Source: Actinomadura luteofluorescens
Lineage (GTDB): Bacteria; Actinomycetota; Actinomycetes; Streptosporangiales; Streptosporangiaceae
Direction of reading: 5' to 3'
Length of the DNA: 64,000 bases
Assembly: GCF_013409365.1 (NCBI RefSeq)
Contig: NZ_JACCBA010000001.1
Location: 4,960,001 to 5,024,000, forward strand
Shown here: piece by piece, positions 42,945 through 51,988 of the stretch
Layout: every line of letters starts with the position of its first letter
Numbering within the stretch: the stretch's first letter is position 1
Notes under the pieces: generated by a model
Told to the model about the DNA's origin: nothing
Database searches by the model: none
Seen by the model: only the letters and a program-made list of their open reading frames with translations
Position numbers and translations under genes: made by a program

Positions 42945-44201
42945 ATGAAGCGCATCCTGGCGGCCACCGCCCTCACCCTGCTCGCGGTGCCGGCCACCGC
43001 GTGCGGCAGCGGCGACGGCGATTCCGGCGGCAAGAACAGAATCGTCTTCTCCTACTGGGGCAGCGACTCCCGGCAGAAGCTGACCGAGGCGGCCATCGCC
43101 AAGTTCGAGGCGAAGAACCCCGGCATCGACGTCGAGGGCGACTTCTCCGACTGGGACAGCTACTACGAGAAGCTCGCCACCAAGACCGCGGCCGGGGACG
43201 CCCCCGACGTCATGTCGATCGAGATCCGCGGGCTGGCGGAGTACGCGGGCCGCGGCACCCTCGCCGACCTCACCGGCAAGGTGAACACCGCCGACCTCGA
43301 CCAGAGCGTCCTGAAGGCCGGCCAGGTCGACGGCAAGCAGTACGCGATCCCCACCGGCGTCAACGCCTTCCCGATGGTCGTCAACAAGGCGGCCCTGGAG
43401 AAGTACGGCCAGAAGGCCCCCGACGACAGGACCTGGACCTGGGACGACTACGTCGCGACCTCCCAGAAGGTGACGGAGAAGAGCGGCGGCAAGGTCTGGG
43501 GCACCGAGTACAACGAGAACCCGGCGTTCCTGCAGATCTTCGCCGCGCAGCGCGGCGAGCAGTTCTACGGGGACGGCAAGGTCGCCCTGTCGGAGCAGAC
43601 CGTCAAGGACTGGTGGGCGCTCCTGAAGAAGATCATCGACACGAAGGCGGGCCCGGCCGCGGCCAAGATGCTGGAGACCGGCACCAAGGTCGACCAGGCG
43701 CTGCTCGCGACCAACACCAGCGTGTTCGGCAGCTGGTGGAGCAACCAGCTCGACGCGCTGACGAAGGGCTCCGGGCAGGAGCTGGACCTGCTGCGCATGC
43801 CGAAGGCGCCGGGCGCCTCCGCCTCGGGCATGTTCCTCCAGCCGGCGATGTACTACACGATCTCGGCCAAGTCCGAGAAGGCGGAGAACGCCCGCAAGTT
43901 CGTCGACTTCCTGGTGAACGACCCGGAAGCCGGCGGGATCCTGCTCAGCGACCGCGGCCTCCCCACCAACGCCAAGGTCATCGCCACGATCAAGAGCAGG
44001 CTCACCCCGGCGGACCAGAAGGTGCTGGCCTTCATGGACTCCATCAAGGGCGACCTCAGCCCGGTCGTCGTCCCGCCCAAGGGCGCGATGGAGATGGAGG
44101 ACATCCTCAAGCGCGCCACCGACTCGGTGCTGTTCGGCAAGGCGCAGCCGGACGCGGCCGCCAAGACCTTCCTCACCGAGGCCGACAACGCGCTGTCCTG
44201 A
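42945..44201 (+). CDS. Extracellular sugar-binding lipoprotein of the ABC importer
   Basis: This 418-aa solute-binding protein has lipobox LAVPATAC with lipidated Cys20, a Gly/Asp/Ser linker and the SBP_bac_1 fold (IVFSYWGSDSRQKLTEAAIAKFEAKNPGIDVEGDFSDWDSYYEKLATKTAAGDAPDVMSIE). Trp and Tyr residues in SYWGS, WDDY and SWWSN are likely sugar-stacking positions. GGAGG lies 9 bp before the ATG. The 91-bp spacer after the permease contains a GC-rich hairpin, which may favour higher expression of this component. Confidence 0.94.
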   Translation: MKRILAATALTLLAVPATACGSGDGDSGGKNRIVFSYWGSDSRQKLTEAAIAKFEAKNPGIDVEGDFSDWDSYYEKLATKTAAGDAPDVMSIEIRGLAEYAGRGTLADLTGKVNTADLDQSVLKAGQVDGKQYAIPTGVNAFPMVVNKAALEKYGQKAPDDRTWTWDDYVATSQKVTEKSGGKVWGTEYNENPAFLQIFAAQRGEQFYGDGKVALSEQTVKDWWALLKKIIDTKAGPAAAKMLETGTKVDQALLATNTSVFGSWWSNQLDALTKGSGQELDLLRMPKAPGASASGMFLQPAMYYTISAKSEKAENARKFVDFLVNDPEAGGILLSDRGLPTNAKVIATIKSRLTPADQKVLAFMDSIKGDLSPVVVPPKGAMEMEDILKRATDSVLFGKAQPDAAAKTFLTEADNALS

Positions 44202-44311
44202 TGTCCCGGGCCGGTCCCGCCGCCGCGGTTCCGGCCCCCCCGTGACGTGCCGTGCGGCCCGAGGACGGCCGGGCCGCACGGCGCCCGCCCTCTCCCTGGA
44301 GTTCTCCCGCC

Positions 44312-45595
44312 ATGCGATACGCCTTCGTCGGGCTCGGCCACCGGGCGCAGATGTACGTCGACGCGCTGCTCGGGGAATGGAGCGACACCGGCGAGATCGC
44401 CGCGCTCTGCGACCCCAACCGGACGCGCCTGCGCTACCACCTCGACCGGATCGGCCGCGAGGTCCCGTGCTTCGCGCCCGAGGAGTTCGGGGCCGTGCTC
44501 GACCTCGCCGACGCCGTCGTGGTCACCACCGTCGACGCCGCCCACGCCCGCTACGTGGTCGCGGCCCTCGACGCCGGCAAGGACGTCGTCGTGGAGAAGC
44601 CGCTGTGCACCACCGCCGAGGACTGCGCGGCGATCGCCGCGGCGGCCGAGCGCGGCCCGGGCAGGCTCGTCGTCACCTTCAACTACCGGTACTCGCCGCG
44701 CAACAGCGCCGTCCGCCGGCTCGTCGCGGAGGGCGCGATCGGCGAGGTCACCTCGGTGCACTTCGACTGGGCGCTCGACACCATCCACGGCGCCGACTAC
44801 TTCCGCCGCTGGCACCGCGACAGGGCGAACTCGGGCGGGCTGCTGGTGCACAAGTCCACCCACCACTTCGACCTGGTCAACTGGTGGATCGCCGACGCCG
44901 CCGCCTCCGTGTACGCCCAGACGTCGCTGCGCTTCTACGGCGCCGCGAACGCCCGCGCCCGCGGCCTCACCGGACGTCCCGCCCGGGCCCGCGACGCGGC
45001 GGGCCTCGGCACGGACCCGTTCCTGCTGGACCTGGCCGCCGACCCCCGGCTCAAGAGCCTCTACCTCGACGCCGAGCACGAGGACGGGTACCTGCGCGAC
45101 CAGGACGTCTTCGGCGAGGGCGTGACCATCGACGACAACATGGCGGTCCTCGTCCGCTACGAGGGCGGCGCGATGCTCACCTACTCCCTCAACGCGCACG
45201 CGCCCGCCGAGGGGTACCGGGCCGTCCTCAACGGCACCGCCGGACGGCTCGAACTGGACGTCGTCGAGCGCGCGTGGACGCCGCCGCACGCCGCGATCGA
45301 CCCGACCGCGTCCGGCAAGGAGCACGCCGCGGGCGCGTCCGAGCGGCTGGTGCTGCACCGGCACTGGCGGGAGCCGGAGGAGATCGTGATCGGGAACGGC
45401 GCGGGCGCGCACGGCGGCGGCGACGCCCTCCTGCTCGACGACGTGTTCCGGGGACCGTCGCACGACCCGCTCTGCCGCCAGGCCGGGTACCGCGCGGGCG
45501 TCGCGAGCGTGATGATCGGCGTCTCCGCCGGCCTGTCCGCCGCGACCGGCGCCCCCGTCGCCCTCACGGCGGACGGCACCCGCCGGGCGGACTGA
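44312..45595 (+). CDS. Gfo/Idh/MocA family oxidoreductase
   Basis: This 427-aa NAD(P)-dependent enzyme has Rossmann start FVGLGHRAQMYVDALL, VVTTVDAAHARYV, the catalytic EKPLCTTAED and FNYRYSPRNSAVRRLV, and HKSTHHFDLVNWW with the active-site histidines. It is longer than typical family members because of an inserted C-terminal segment. ATG 44312 follows CTGGAG. It overlaps the hydrolase gene by 1 bp. It probably oxidises or reduces a sugar or sugar acid delivered by the importer. Confidence 0.9.
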   Translation: MRYAFVGLGHRAQMYVDALLGEWSDTGEIAALCDPNRTRLRYHLDRIGREVPCFAPEEFGAVLDLADAVVVTTVDAAHARYVVAALDAGKDVVVEKPLCTTAEDCAAIAAAAERGPGRLVVTFNYRYSPRNSAVRRLVAEGAIGEVTSVHFDWALDTIHGADYFRRWHRDRANSGGLLVHKSTHHFDLVNWWIADAAASVYAQTSLRFYGAANARARGLTGRPARARDAAGLGTDPFLLDLAADPRLKSLYLDAEHEDGYLRDQDVFGEGVTIDDNMAVLVRYEGGAMLTYSLNAHAPAEGYRAVLNGTAGRLELDVVERAWTPPHAAIDPTASGKEHAAGASERLVLHRHWREPEEIVIGNGAGAHGGGDALLLDDVFRGPSHDPLCRQAGYRAGVASVMIGVSAGLSAATGAPVALTADGTRRAD

Positions 45596-46641
45596 TGCTC
45601 GGGGAACTGGCGGAGATCGCCCGCCGCGACCGCGGGCTGTTCCCGCGACCGGGGCCGGACCTGCCCGAACGCCTCCGGGACGCGCTGGGCGTGCTCGACC
45701 TGCGCGCCCGCGACGTCCGCGTCGAGCGCCGCTGGACCGGCGCCGGCCTGGACGGGGAGGAACTGTCCTGGACGGTCGGCTTCGGCCCCCGCACCCGCGC
45801 GTATCTGCTCCGTCCGCGGGGCGTCGCCGGTCCGCTGCCCGGCGTGCTGGCGATGCACTGCCACGCGGGCATGAAGTGGGCGGGCAAGGACAAGATCGCG
45901 GACGGCCCGGAGCCGCCGGCGCCGGAGATCGCCCGCCTGCGCGACCGGCTCTACGGGGGCCGCGCCTACGCGGGCGAGCTGGCCCGCCGGGGCTTCGCCG
46001 TGCTGGTCCACGACGTGTTCGCCTGGGGCGGCCGCCGGTTCCCGCTGGATCCCGGCCCTGGCCCGGACGCGAGCGAACCCGACCGCTACGACCGAGCCGC
46101 CCGCGACCACGAGCACGTCCTGGCGAAGACCTGCACGCTGCTGGGCACCTCGTTCACCGGGGTCATCGCCTCCGAGGACCTCGCGGCCGCGGCCTACCTG
46201 CGCTCCCGTCCCGACATCGCCGCCGTCGCCGCGATCGGGCTGTCGGGGGGCGGGGTGCGGGCCGCGGTTCTGGGGGCGCTCGACTCCGGTGTGGGGGCCG
46301 TGGTGGTGGCCGCGGCCGTCTCCTCCTTCCGGGACCTCCGCGAGGAGCACGTGGCGGCGCACTCCTGGATGCTGTTCCCGCCGGGGCTGACCCGGCTGGC
46401 GGACTGGCCCGGTGTGGTGGCCTCCCGCGCACCGGCTCCGCGGATGGTCCTCTACGCCGCCGCGGACCCGCTCTTCCCGGCGACCGGGATGCGCCGGGCC
46501 CATCGCCAGATCACGGACGCCTACCGGGACGCGCCGGGCCTCTACGCCGGAATGTTCTTCGACGCCCCGCACCGCTTCGACCGCACCATGCAGGACGCCG
46601 CCTTCGCCTGGCTCGCCGAGACGGCCGGAAAGGCTCGTTGA
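45595..46641 (+). CDS. Alpha/beta hydrolase (dienelactone hydrolase / acetylxylan-esterase-like)
   Basis: This 348-aa cytosolic hydrolase shows MHCHAGMKWAGKDKIADGP near residue 87, the nucleophile elbow GLSGGG (about residues 220-225), an acid near YAAADPLFP and the catalytic His in DAPHRFD. Family members with this G-K-x-KIAD motif often sit beside Gfo/Idh genes in sugar clusters. It probably removes acetyl, methyl or lactone groups from imported oligosaccharides. It is translationally coupled (TGATG) to the oxidoreductase. Confidence 0.82.
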   Translation: MLGELAEIARRDRGLFPRPGPDLPERLRDALGVLDLRARDVRVERRWTGAGLDGEELSWTVGFGPRTRAYLLRPRGVAGPLPGVLAMHCHAGMKWAGKDKIADGPEPPAPEIARLRDRLYGGRAYAGELARRGFAVLVHDVFAWGGRRFPLDPGPGPDASEPDRYDRAARDHEHVLAKTCTLLGTSFTGVIASEDLAAAAYLRSRPDIAAVAAIGLSGGGVRAAVLGALDSGVGAVVVAAAVSSFRDLREEHVAAHSWMLFPPGLTRLADWPGVVASRAPAPRMVLYAAADPLFPATGMRRAHRQITDAYRDAPGLYAGMFFDAPHRFDRTMQDAAFAWLAETAGKAR

Positions 46642-47061
46642 TCCGACCGGCGAAGTTTCGGTGCGGCGGCCGTTGGGCGTTCCGGCCGTCAGGTCGGTTG
46701 AATGCGTTTTCCGATGCACGTTTCAGGGGTCTGAGTCATGAAACAATTGCAGGATTGTTGACGTAATAGTGGTGCGGATCTAACGTGGAGGAAAGCGCTT
46801 TCTGAGGAAGGCCGATGTCCGGCCTTCCGCCCGCTCCCACCCCGATGAGCGGCCCATGGCGATGGCCGCGATCGCGCCAGAAAGGCGTCTTGTCCGTGCT
46901 TCTGATTCCTTCGTCGCGGGCCCGTCCGCCCCCACCCTACAGCCCGTCCGCGACAATCTGGAAAGCAGTGGAAGCTGCGTCTGTCCTGGGCGCCGCGCAA
47001 TTCACGCTTTCACTTCGATCCTGCTCAGGAACTGCTCCGACACTCGACAGGAGAAACGACG
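46642..47061. other. Intergenic region with long leader before PL9
   Basis: Besides the promoter at 46758-46802 it holds an AACAAT-N6-ATTGTT dyad (46742-46759) overlapping the -35 box. An untranslated leader of about 260 nt follows, without a recognisable riboswitch. Confidence 0.4.
46758..46802 (+). promoter_or_regulatory. Promoter with LacI-type operator before the PL9 pectate lyase
   Basis: TTGACG (46758-46763), a 17-bp spacer and TAACGT (46781-46786) are followed by the perfect palindrome GAAAGCGCTTTC (46791-46802). The order and spacing match the promoter in front of the ECF sigma gene at 27998-28045. Confidence 0.7.
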
Positions 47062-48639
47062 ATGCAGCTGAGATCCCTCATCGCGTGCGGCGGCCTGGTG
47101 GCCGGCGGGCTCGCCGCCCTGCCCGGCACCGCCGCGCACGCCGCCACCACCCGCTACGAGGCCGAGACCTCGCCGGCGGTGTGCACCGGCACCATCGACT
47201 CCAACCACAGCGGCTACTCCGGCAGCGGATTCTGCAACGCCACGAACCGGGCCGGCGCCTACGCGCAGTTAACGGTGAACGCCCCGGCGGCGGGCAGCGC
47301 GACGCTGCGGGTCCGCTTCGCCAACGGCACCTCCGCCGCGCGGGCCGCGGACGTCGCGGTGAACGGCGCGGCCGTCCCGGCGGTGTCGTTCGAGGGCACC
47401 GCCTCGTGGGACGCCTGGGCCACCAAGACGATCACGGTGCCGGTGAACGCGGGCGCCAACACCGTCCGGTTCACCCCGACCGGCGCCGAGGGCCTGCCGA
47501 ACATCGACTACGTCGAGGCCGACACCGGCGACACCCCGCCACCGACCGGCGGCGACACGCTGTACGTGGCGCCGGGCGGCAGTGACGGCGCGTCCGGGAC
47601 GCAGGCGGACCCGACGACGCTCACCTCCGCGATCGGGCGCGTCGCCCCCGGCGGGACGATCTACCTGCGCGGCGGGACCTACCGCTACTCGCAGACGGTC
47701 GCCATCCCGCAGGGCCGCAACGGAACGCAGGGCGACCGCACGGAGCTGTTCGCCTATCCGGGCGAGACTCCGGTGCTGAACTTCGCCGCCATGAGCGAGG
47801 ACCCGGCCAACCGCGGCCTCGCCGTGAACGGGTCGTACTGGCACGTCCGCGGCGTCGTCGTCGAGCACGCGGGCGACAACGGGATCTTCGTGGGCGGCAG
47901 CGGCAACGTCATCGAGCGCGCGGTGACCCGCTTCAACCGCGACTCCGGACTCCAGATCTCGCGGGTCGCCTCCGACACCCCCCGCGACCAGTGGCCCTCC
48001 GGCAACCTCGTGGTGAGCTCGGAGTCGCACGACAACGCCGACTCCGACGGGGAGGACGCCGACGGCTTCGCCGCGAAGCTCACCATCGGCTCCGGCAACG
48101 TCTTCCGCTACGACGTCTCCCACAACAACATCGACGACGGCTGGGACCTCTACACCAAGAGCGAGACCGGCGCCATCGGCCCGGTGACCATCGAGGACTC
48201 CCTCTCCTACGGCAACGGCACGCTCTCCAACGGCGGCCAGGCCGGGAACGGCGACCGCAACGGCTACAAGCTCGGCGGCGAGGACATCGCGGTCAAGCAC
48301 GTCGTCCGGCGCAGCATCGCCTACGGCAACGGCCACCACGGGTTCACCTACAACAGGAACCCCGGCCCGATGACCGTGTCGGACAACGTCAGCGTCGACA
48401 ACGAGGAGCGCAACTTCTCGTTCGACGCCGGCACCTCGGTGTTCCGGAACGACACCTCGTGCCGGTTCGCCGTCGACGGGTCGAACGACAAGGTCGTCGG
48501 CGACGCCGACGGGTCCGACCAGTTCTGGTCCGGCTCGAACGGCTCCCGGTGCTCCTCCTACGCGGGCGCGCTCGGCTGGTCCTTCGCGCCGGACGGCCGC
48601 CTCGTCGTGACCTTCGGGGGCAGAGCACAGACTCCGTGA
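47062..48639 (+). CDS. Secreted pectate lyase, family PL9, with N-terminal CBM35/CBM6-like module
   Basis: This 525-aa extracellular enzyme has a signal peptide (residues 1-28) and a beta-sandwich carbohydrate-binding module (RYEAETSPAVCTGTIDSNHSGYSGSGFCNATNRAGAYAQLTVNA..LPNIDYVEAD, to about 153). A PL9 beta-helix domain follows: LYVAPGGSDGASGTQADPTTLTSAIGRVAPGGTIYLRGGTY, GNVIERAVTRFNRDSGLQIS and the Asp-rich calcium-binding SESHDNADSDGEDADGFAAKL. The catalytic lysine region is DRNGYKLGGED. The ATG follows CAGGAGAAACGACG. It degrades the homogalacturonan part of pectin alongside PL1 and PL11. Confidence 0.94.
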   Translation: MQLRSLIACGGLVAGGLAALPGTAAHAATTRYEAETSPAVCTGTIDSNHSGYSGSGFCNATNRAGAYAQLTVNAPAAGSATLRVRFANGTSAARAADVAVNGAAVPAVSFEGTASWDAWATKTITVPVNAGANTVRFTPTGAEGLPNIDYVEADTGDTPPPTGGDTLYVAPGGSDGASGTQADPTTLTSAIGRVAPGGTIYLRGGTYRYSQTVAIPQGRNGTQGDRTELFAYPGETPVLNFAAMSEDPANRGLAVNGSYWHVRGVVVEHAGDNGIFVGGSGNVIERAVTRFNRDSGLQISRVASDTPRDQWPSGNLVVSSESHDNADSDGEDADGFAAKLTIGSGNVFRYDVSHNNIDDGWDLYTKSETGAIGPVTIEDSLSYGNGTLSNGGQAGNGDRNGYKLGGEDIAVKHVVRRSIAYGNGHHGFTYNRNPGPMTVSDNVSVDNEERNFSFDAGTSVFRNDTSCRFAVDGSNDKVVGDADGSDQFWSGSNGSRCSSYAGALGWSFAPDGRLVVTFGGRAQTP

Positions 48640-48649
48640 CGGCATGGAT

Positions 48650-48687
48650 CCGGCCTTCCCCCGGCGTCACGCCCGGGGGAAGGCCGG
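48650..48687. terminator. Shared terminator hairpin between convergent genes
   Basis: CCGGCCTTCCCCCGG (48650-48664) pairs perfectly with CCGGGGGAAGGCCGG (48673-48687). It sits between the PL9 stop and the protease stop. Confidence 0.8.
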
Positions 48688-48696
48688 GGTCTCGCG

Positions 48697-50079
48697 TCAG
48701 GCGCGCTGCCAGAGCGCCGGGACGTTCTCCGGCGTCCAGCCGGGCTGTGCCTGGTGGGACTGGATGCACTTGTAGCCGACGCCGTTGTAGGTCACGACGT
48801 CGCCGACCTGGTAGACGGTGCCCGCCGCCCAGCTGCCGCTCGGCGGGTCGTCCGGCGGGTCGTCGGGCGGGTTGGACGTGCCGGTGTAGAGCGTCAGGCC
48901 GTAGACCTGGAGCCCCTCGTTGACCGGCTGGAAGAACGTCGTCCCGCCGCTGCGGCAGTCGCCGGAGCCGCCGGACGTCGTGCCCTGCGCCTGGCTGCCG
49001 GAGATGAACGAGCCGCCCGAGTCGCCCGGCTCGGCGCACACGTTCGTCTGGGTGACCCCGGAGACGGTGCCCTGCGGGTAGGTGACGCTCGTGTTGAGCT
49101 GCTGGACGGTGCCGCAGTGCCAGCCGGTGGTGGATCCGGACCGGCACACCGGGGAGCCGGTCTGCGCCACCGTCGAGCCGGAGACGGCCGGGTCCTGTAC
49201 GGATCCGTAGCCGTTCACGCGCGCGACCGGCGACCAGTTGCCGTTCGTCGCGACCCAGGCGTAGTCGTTGCCAGGGAACGAGGAGCCCTGGAAACTGCCC
49301 TGCTGGACCTGGTTGTACCCGCTGGTGGTCGTGCCCGGCTGGCCGCAGTGCCCCGCGGTGATGAAGCCGGGCGTGCCGCCGCGCCTGACAGAGAACCCGA
49401 TCGAGCAGCGTCCCGAGCCGTTCATGTAATAGGCGTCGCCGCCCCGCAGGTCGTAGTAGGTGCGCGGCCTGATGGCCGAGCGCTTGACGGTGACCTCGGC
49501 GGCGTCGACTCCGGCCGCCTTCGCGAAGGCGCGGGCCTCGGCGGGCGCGGAGCTCAGCACCACGATGCGGTTGGCCTGGACGTCCACGTACCAGACGGGG
49601 GAGTGGGACGGGGCTTCGCGCGCGGCGGCGCGGTCCAGTTTCGCCTTGGCGGCGGTGAGGTCGGCCAGGCTGCGGCCGACGACGGTCGCCCGCGCGCCCT
49701 GGGCGCTGATCTCGGCCGTCCGGGCGGGGTCGGTGGTGGCGACGTGCAGCGTCTCGGCGGTCCTGCCGCTGACCCAGCTCCCGGCGAAGTCGCCGCCGAG
49801 CCTCAGCCGCAGCTTTCCGGCGGTGACACCGGAGTCGAACTGGTTGACCAGCGCCTTCTTCGCCTGCGCCTCGGTGAGGCCGAGGTCGCGCCGCATCGCC
49901 TTCAGCATGGCCGGCGGAACGTCCGCGGCCGTCGCCGCGGAGTAGGGAGCCGCCGTGCGGGGGGCCGGACGGGCGGGCCCGGCGGGGCCCGGCTGGGCGA
50001 CCGCGATGCCCTGCGCGCCGGCCAGACCCAGCGCGCCGGCCGCGAGCACGGCGACGCGCATGCTGCGTCTGTGGGACAT
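48697..50079 (-). CDS. Streptogrisin-type S1 serine protease with C-terminal chitin-binding module
   Basis: This 460-aa secreted pre-pro-protease has a signal peptide (VAVLAAGALGLAGAQGIAVA) and an alpha-lytic-protease pro-domain (residues about 40-205). The mature chymotrypsin-fold domain has triad H244 (TAGHC), D272 (NDYAW) and S354 (GDSGGS). A PPDD repeat linker and a CBM5/12 module follow (WAAGTVYQVGDVVTYNGVGYKCIQSHQAQPGWTPENVPALW). The architecture matches streptogrisin C. It could strip protein from chitinous material. ATG 50079 follows GAGGAGAGACC. Confidence 0.94.
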   Translation of the reverse strand: MSHRRSMRVAVLAAGALGLAGAQGIAVAQPGPAGPARPAPRTAAPYSAATAADVPPAMLKAMRRDLGLTEAQAKKALVNQFDSGVTAGKLRLRLGGDFAGSWVSGRTAETLHVATTDPARTAEISAQGARATVVGRSLADLTAAKAKLDRAAAREAPSHSPVWYVDVQANRIVVLSSAPAEARAFAKAAGVDAAEVTVKRSAIRPRTYYDLRGGDAYYMNGSGRCSIGFSVRRGGTPGFITAGHCGQPGTTTSGYNQVQQGSFQGSSFPGNDYAWVATNGNWSPVARVNGYGSVQDPAVSGSTVAQTGSPVCRSGSTTGWHCGTVQQLNTSVTYPQGTVSGVTQTNVCAEPGDSGGSFISGSQAQGTTSGGSGDCRSGGTTFFQPVNEGLQVYGLTLYTGTSNPPDDPPDDPPSGSWAAGTVYQVGDVVTYNGVGYKCIQSHQAQPGWTPENVPALWQRA

Positions 50080-50418
50080 GGTCTCTCCTCGGGGGTGGGG
50101 GTGCGGCAAACGTAGATGTCCTCTCGCGCGGCGAGAAAGGCTCTCCGCCCCCGCGTTCTGGCGAGTTTTCGCCCGTGTCGGAATTCGCCACTGATCCGCT
50201 TGCCGTGCGCGGCGTCCGGAAGGCAAAGTCGAATTGCTTCCGTTCAGTCGCGTAAGGGAGCTCGGCGATGGAAGATGTGCGGCCGGAACTGGCAGCAGGG
50301 GAAGTATCTGCGGTTCCCGGCGGCGGTTCGGGCCCGGTGTGTGCGGGGTGCGCGCCGGGCCCGGGCCGAAACGGAGGTTACTTGGAAGTCGCACTCCATC
50401 GGCTTCATAATCCCTTTC
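50080..50418. other. Divergent regulatory region between protease and TrmB/LuxR-like regulator
   Basis: About 340 bp contain no established gene apart from the tentative short frame from 50268. The stretch around 50150-50265 is the least GC-rich and probably holds both promoters. Confidence 0.35.
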
Positions 50419-50444
50419 ATGTTTCCCGTGACCGCACCAGGTGA
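50268..50444 (+). CDS. Tentative 58-aa upstream frame
   Basis: ATG 50268 has AAGGGAG at good spacing. The predicted peptide (MEDVRPELAAGEVSAVPG..) is Gly/Pro-rich with two Cys near the middle. It ends 26 bp inside the regulator gene in another frame. It may be an upstream regulatory frame or noise. Confidence 0.2.
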   Translation: MEDVRPELAAGEVSAVPGGGSGPVCAGCAPGPGRNGGYLEVALHRLHNPFHVSRDRTR

Positions 50445-51453
50445 GAATCCATTCGCGGCTCTCGGTGTCACCGCCACGCAGCAGACCCTTTACCTCACGC
50501 TGCTGTACAACCCGGGCAGCACGCTGGGCGAGCTGGCGGGGATGTCGGAGGCACCGCGTCCCCGCCTGGCGGCGCTCCTCCTGGAGATGGAGGACCTCGG
50601 CATGATCAGCGCGGAGGGCGCGGCCGGGGTCGCGGGCGCGGGCGGGGCGGCCGCCCCGGCGGACCGCGCGTACACGGCCCATCCTCCGGACGCCGTGGTC
50701 GAGACGCTCATCCGCAAGCGGGAGACCGAGTTCATCCGCGCGCGGATCGAGGCCAAGCGGATCAACGGCGATCTGCTGGCCGCCGAGCAGCGGTCGAACC
50801 CCGAGCGGCTGGTGGAGGTGATCGACGGGCTGGACGCGGTGATCCAGCGCTACGAGCAGGTCCAGCGCGCCGCGGTCAGGCACGTGAAGGCCATCGACAA
50901 GCCGCCCTACGCCGTCGACCCGGTCAGCCCGAACGCGATCGAGCGCGAGCGCCTGGCGAACGGCGTGGAGTACCGCGCCATCTACACGCCCGAGGCTCTC
51001 GCCATCCCCGCGCGCATGGAGCTGGCCCGCGAGGATTCCGGCTTCGGTGAACGGGCCCGCATCCTGGAGAACCCGCCCGCCAAACTCGTCATCGTGGACG
51101 ACGAGATGGCGCTGATGCCGCTGCGGGGCGACGATCCCGGCATCACCGCGCTCATCCGCCCGTCGACGCTGCTCGACATTCTCATCGAGGTTTTCGACAC
51201 CTGCTGGGAGCAGGCGACGCCGCTGCGCTTCGACGACGAGTCCGGCCCGGTCGACGTCTGGCCCCGGTTGTCCGAGGCCGACCGGCATCTGCTCACCCTC
51301 CTCGCCGCCGGGCTGAAGGACGAGGCGGTGGCCCGCCACACCGGGATGGGCGCGCGCACGGTCAGCCGGCACGTCGCCCGCCTCCTGCGCACCCTCAACG
51401 CCCGCACCAGGTTCCAGGCGGGCGTCCACGCCGCCCGTCGCGGCCTGGTCTGA
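50419..51453 (+). CDS. HTH regulator: TrmB-like N-terminus with LuxR-type C-terminal HTH
   Basis: This 344-aa regulator has an N-terminal winged-helix segment (GVTATQQTLYLTLLYNPGSTLGELAGMSEAPRPRLAALLLEMEDLGMIS) and a helical linker. A PLD-like or sensor region follows (VEYRAIYTPEALAIPARMELAREDSGFGERARILENPPAKLVIVDDEMALMPL). The C-terminal HTH is LSEADRHLLTLLAAGLKDEAVARHTGMGARTVSRHVARLLRTLNARTRFQAG. ATG 50419 is poorly served by a ribosome site, so the start is uncertain. It diverges from the chitin-binding protease, a frequent pairing in actinomycetes. Confidence 0.85.
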   Translation: MFPVTAPGENPFAALGVTATQQTLYLTLLYNPGSTLGELAGMSEAPRPRLAALLLEMEDLGMISAEGAAGVAGAGGAAAPADRAYTAHPPDAVVETLIRKRETEFIRARIEAKRINGDLLAAEQRSNPERLVEVIDGLDAVIQRYEQVQRAAVRHVKAIDKPPYAVDPVSPNAIERERLANGVEYRAIYTPEALAIPARMELAREDSGFGERARILENPPAKLVIVDDEMALMPLRGDDPGITALIRPSTLLDILIEVFDTCWEQATPLRFDDESGPVDVWPRLSEADRHLLTLLAAGLKDEAVARHTGMGARTVSRHVARLLRTLNARTRFQAGVHAARRGLV

Positions 51454-51509
51454 GACCCCGCGACCGCGCGGGCTCCTTCACACGCGTCCGGCCGAACGGG
51501 CCGGCGTGC

Positions 51510-51971
51510 TCACTCGCCGGACCCGCGGGCGGGGCGTGCGCGCCGGGTGTCGACGTTGGCGGTCAGGGTCGCGAGCAGGCCGGGCAGGTCCGCCACGGTC
51601 CGCTCGGGCAGGCCGGTGACGGTCTCCTCCGCCAGGGCGCACCACAGGTCCTTGACCCGCTCGGCCAGGGCTGCGCCGGAGTCGGTGAGCTCCACGATGC
51701 TGGCGCGCCTGTCCGAAGGCGCGGGCCTGCGGCGGACATGCCCGGACGCCTCCAGCTTGCGGGTCATGAGCGTGACGCTGGGCGGCTCGCAGCCGAGCGC
51801 CTCGCTGAGCTGGGCCTGGATCCTCGGGCCGGTCCGCGCGAGTTCGAGGAGCAGCGCCTCCTGGCCGGGGTGCAGGCCGAGCGGGGCCAGCAGGGCGGCG
51901 GCCCGGGCCCGGTGGCGCAGGCTCAGCAGCCGGACGGCCTGGTTGATCGCGTCGGCTCGGTCGAAGTCCAC
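51510..51971 (-). CDS. MarR-family transcriptional regulator
   Basis: This 153-aa winged-helix regulator has LHPGQEALLLELARTGPRIQAQLSEALGCEPPSVTLMTRKLEASGHVRRRPAPSDRRASIVELTDSGAAL, the complete HTH and beta-wing with the DxRR motif. GTG 51971 follows AAGGAGG. It diverges from the flavoprotein gene across the TTATGCGCATAA repeats, its probable operator. MarR proteins of this arrangement often respond to quinones or electrophiles, which would suit its neighbour. Confidence 0.93.
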   Translation of the reverse strand: MDFDRADAINQAVRLLSLRHRARAAALLAPLGLHPGQEALLLELARTGPRIQAQLSEALGCEPPSVTLMTRKLEASGHVRRRPAPSDRRASIVELTDSGAALAERVKDLWCALAEETVTGLPERTVADLPGLLATLTANVDTRRARPARGSGE

Positions 51972-51988
51972 GGCCCCTCCTTGACGGA

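Noticed and set aside
50116..50418. N-terminal extension of the TrmB/LuxR-like regulator from 50116
   Set aside because: The added residues are low-complexity, contain a rare ATA codon and lack a ribosome site; the conserved winged helix begins after ATG 50419.
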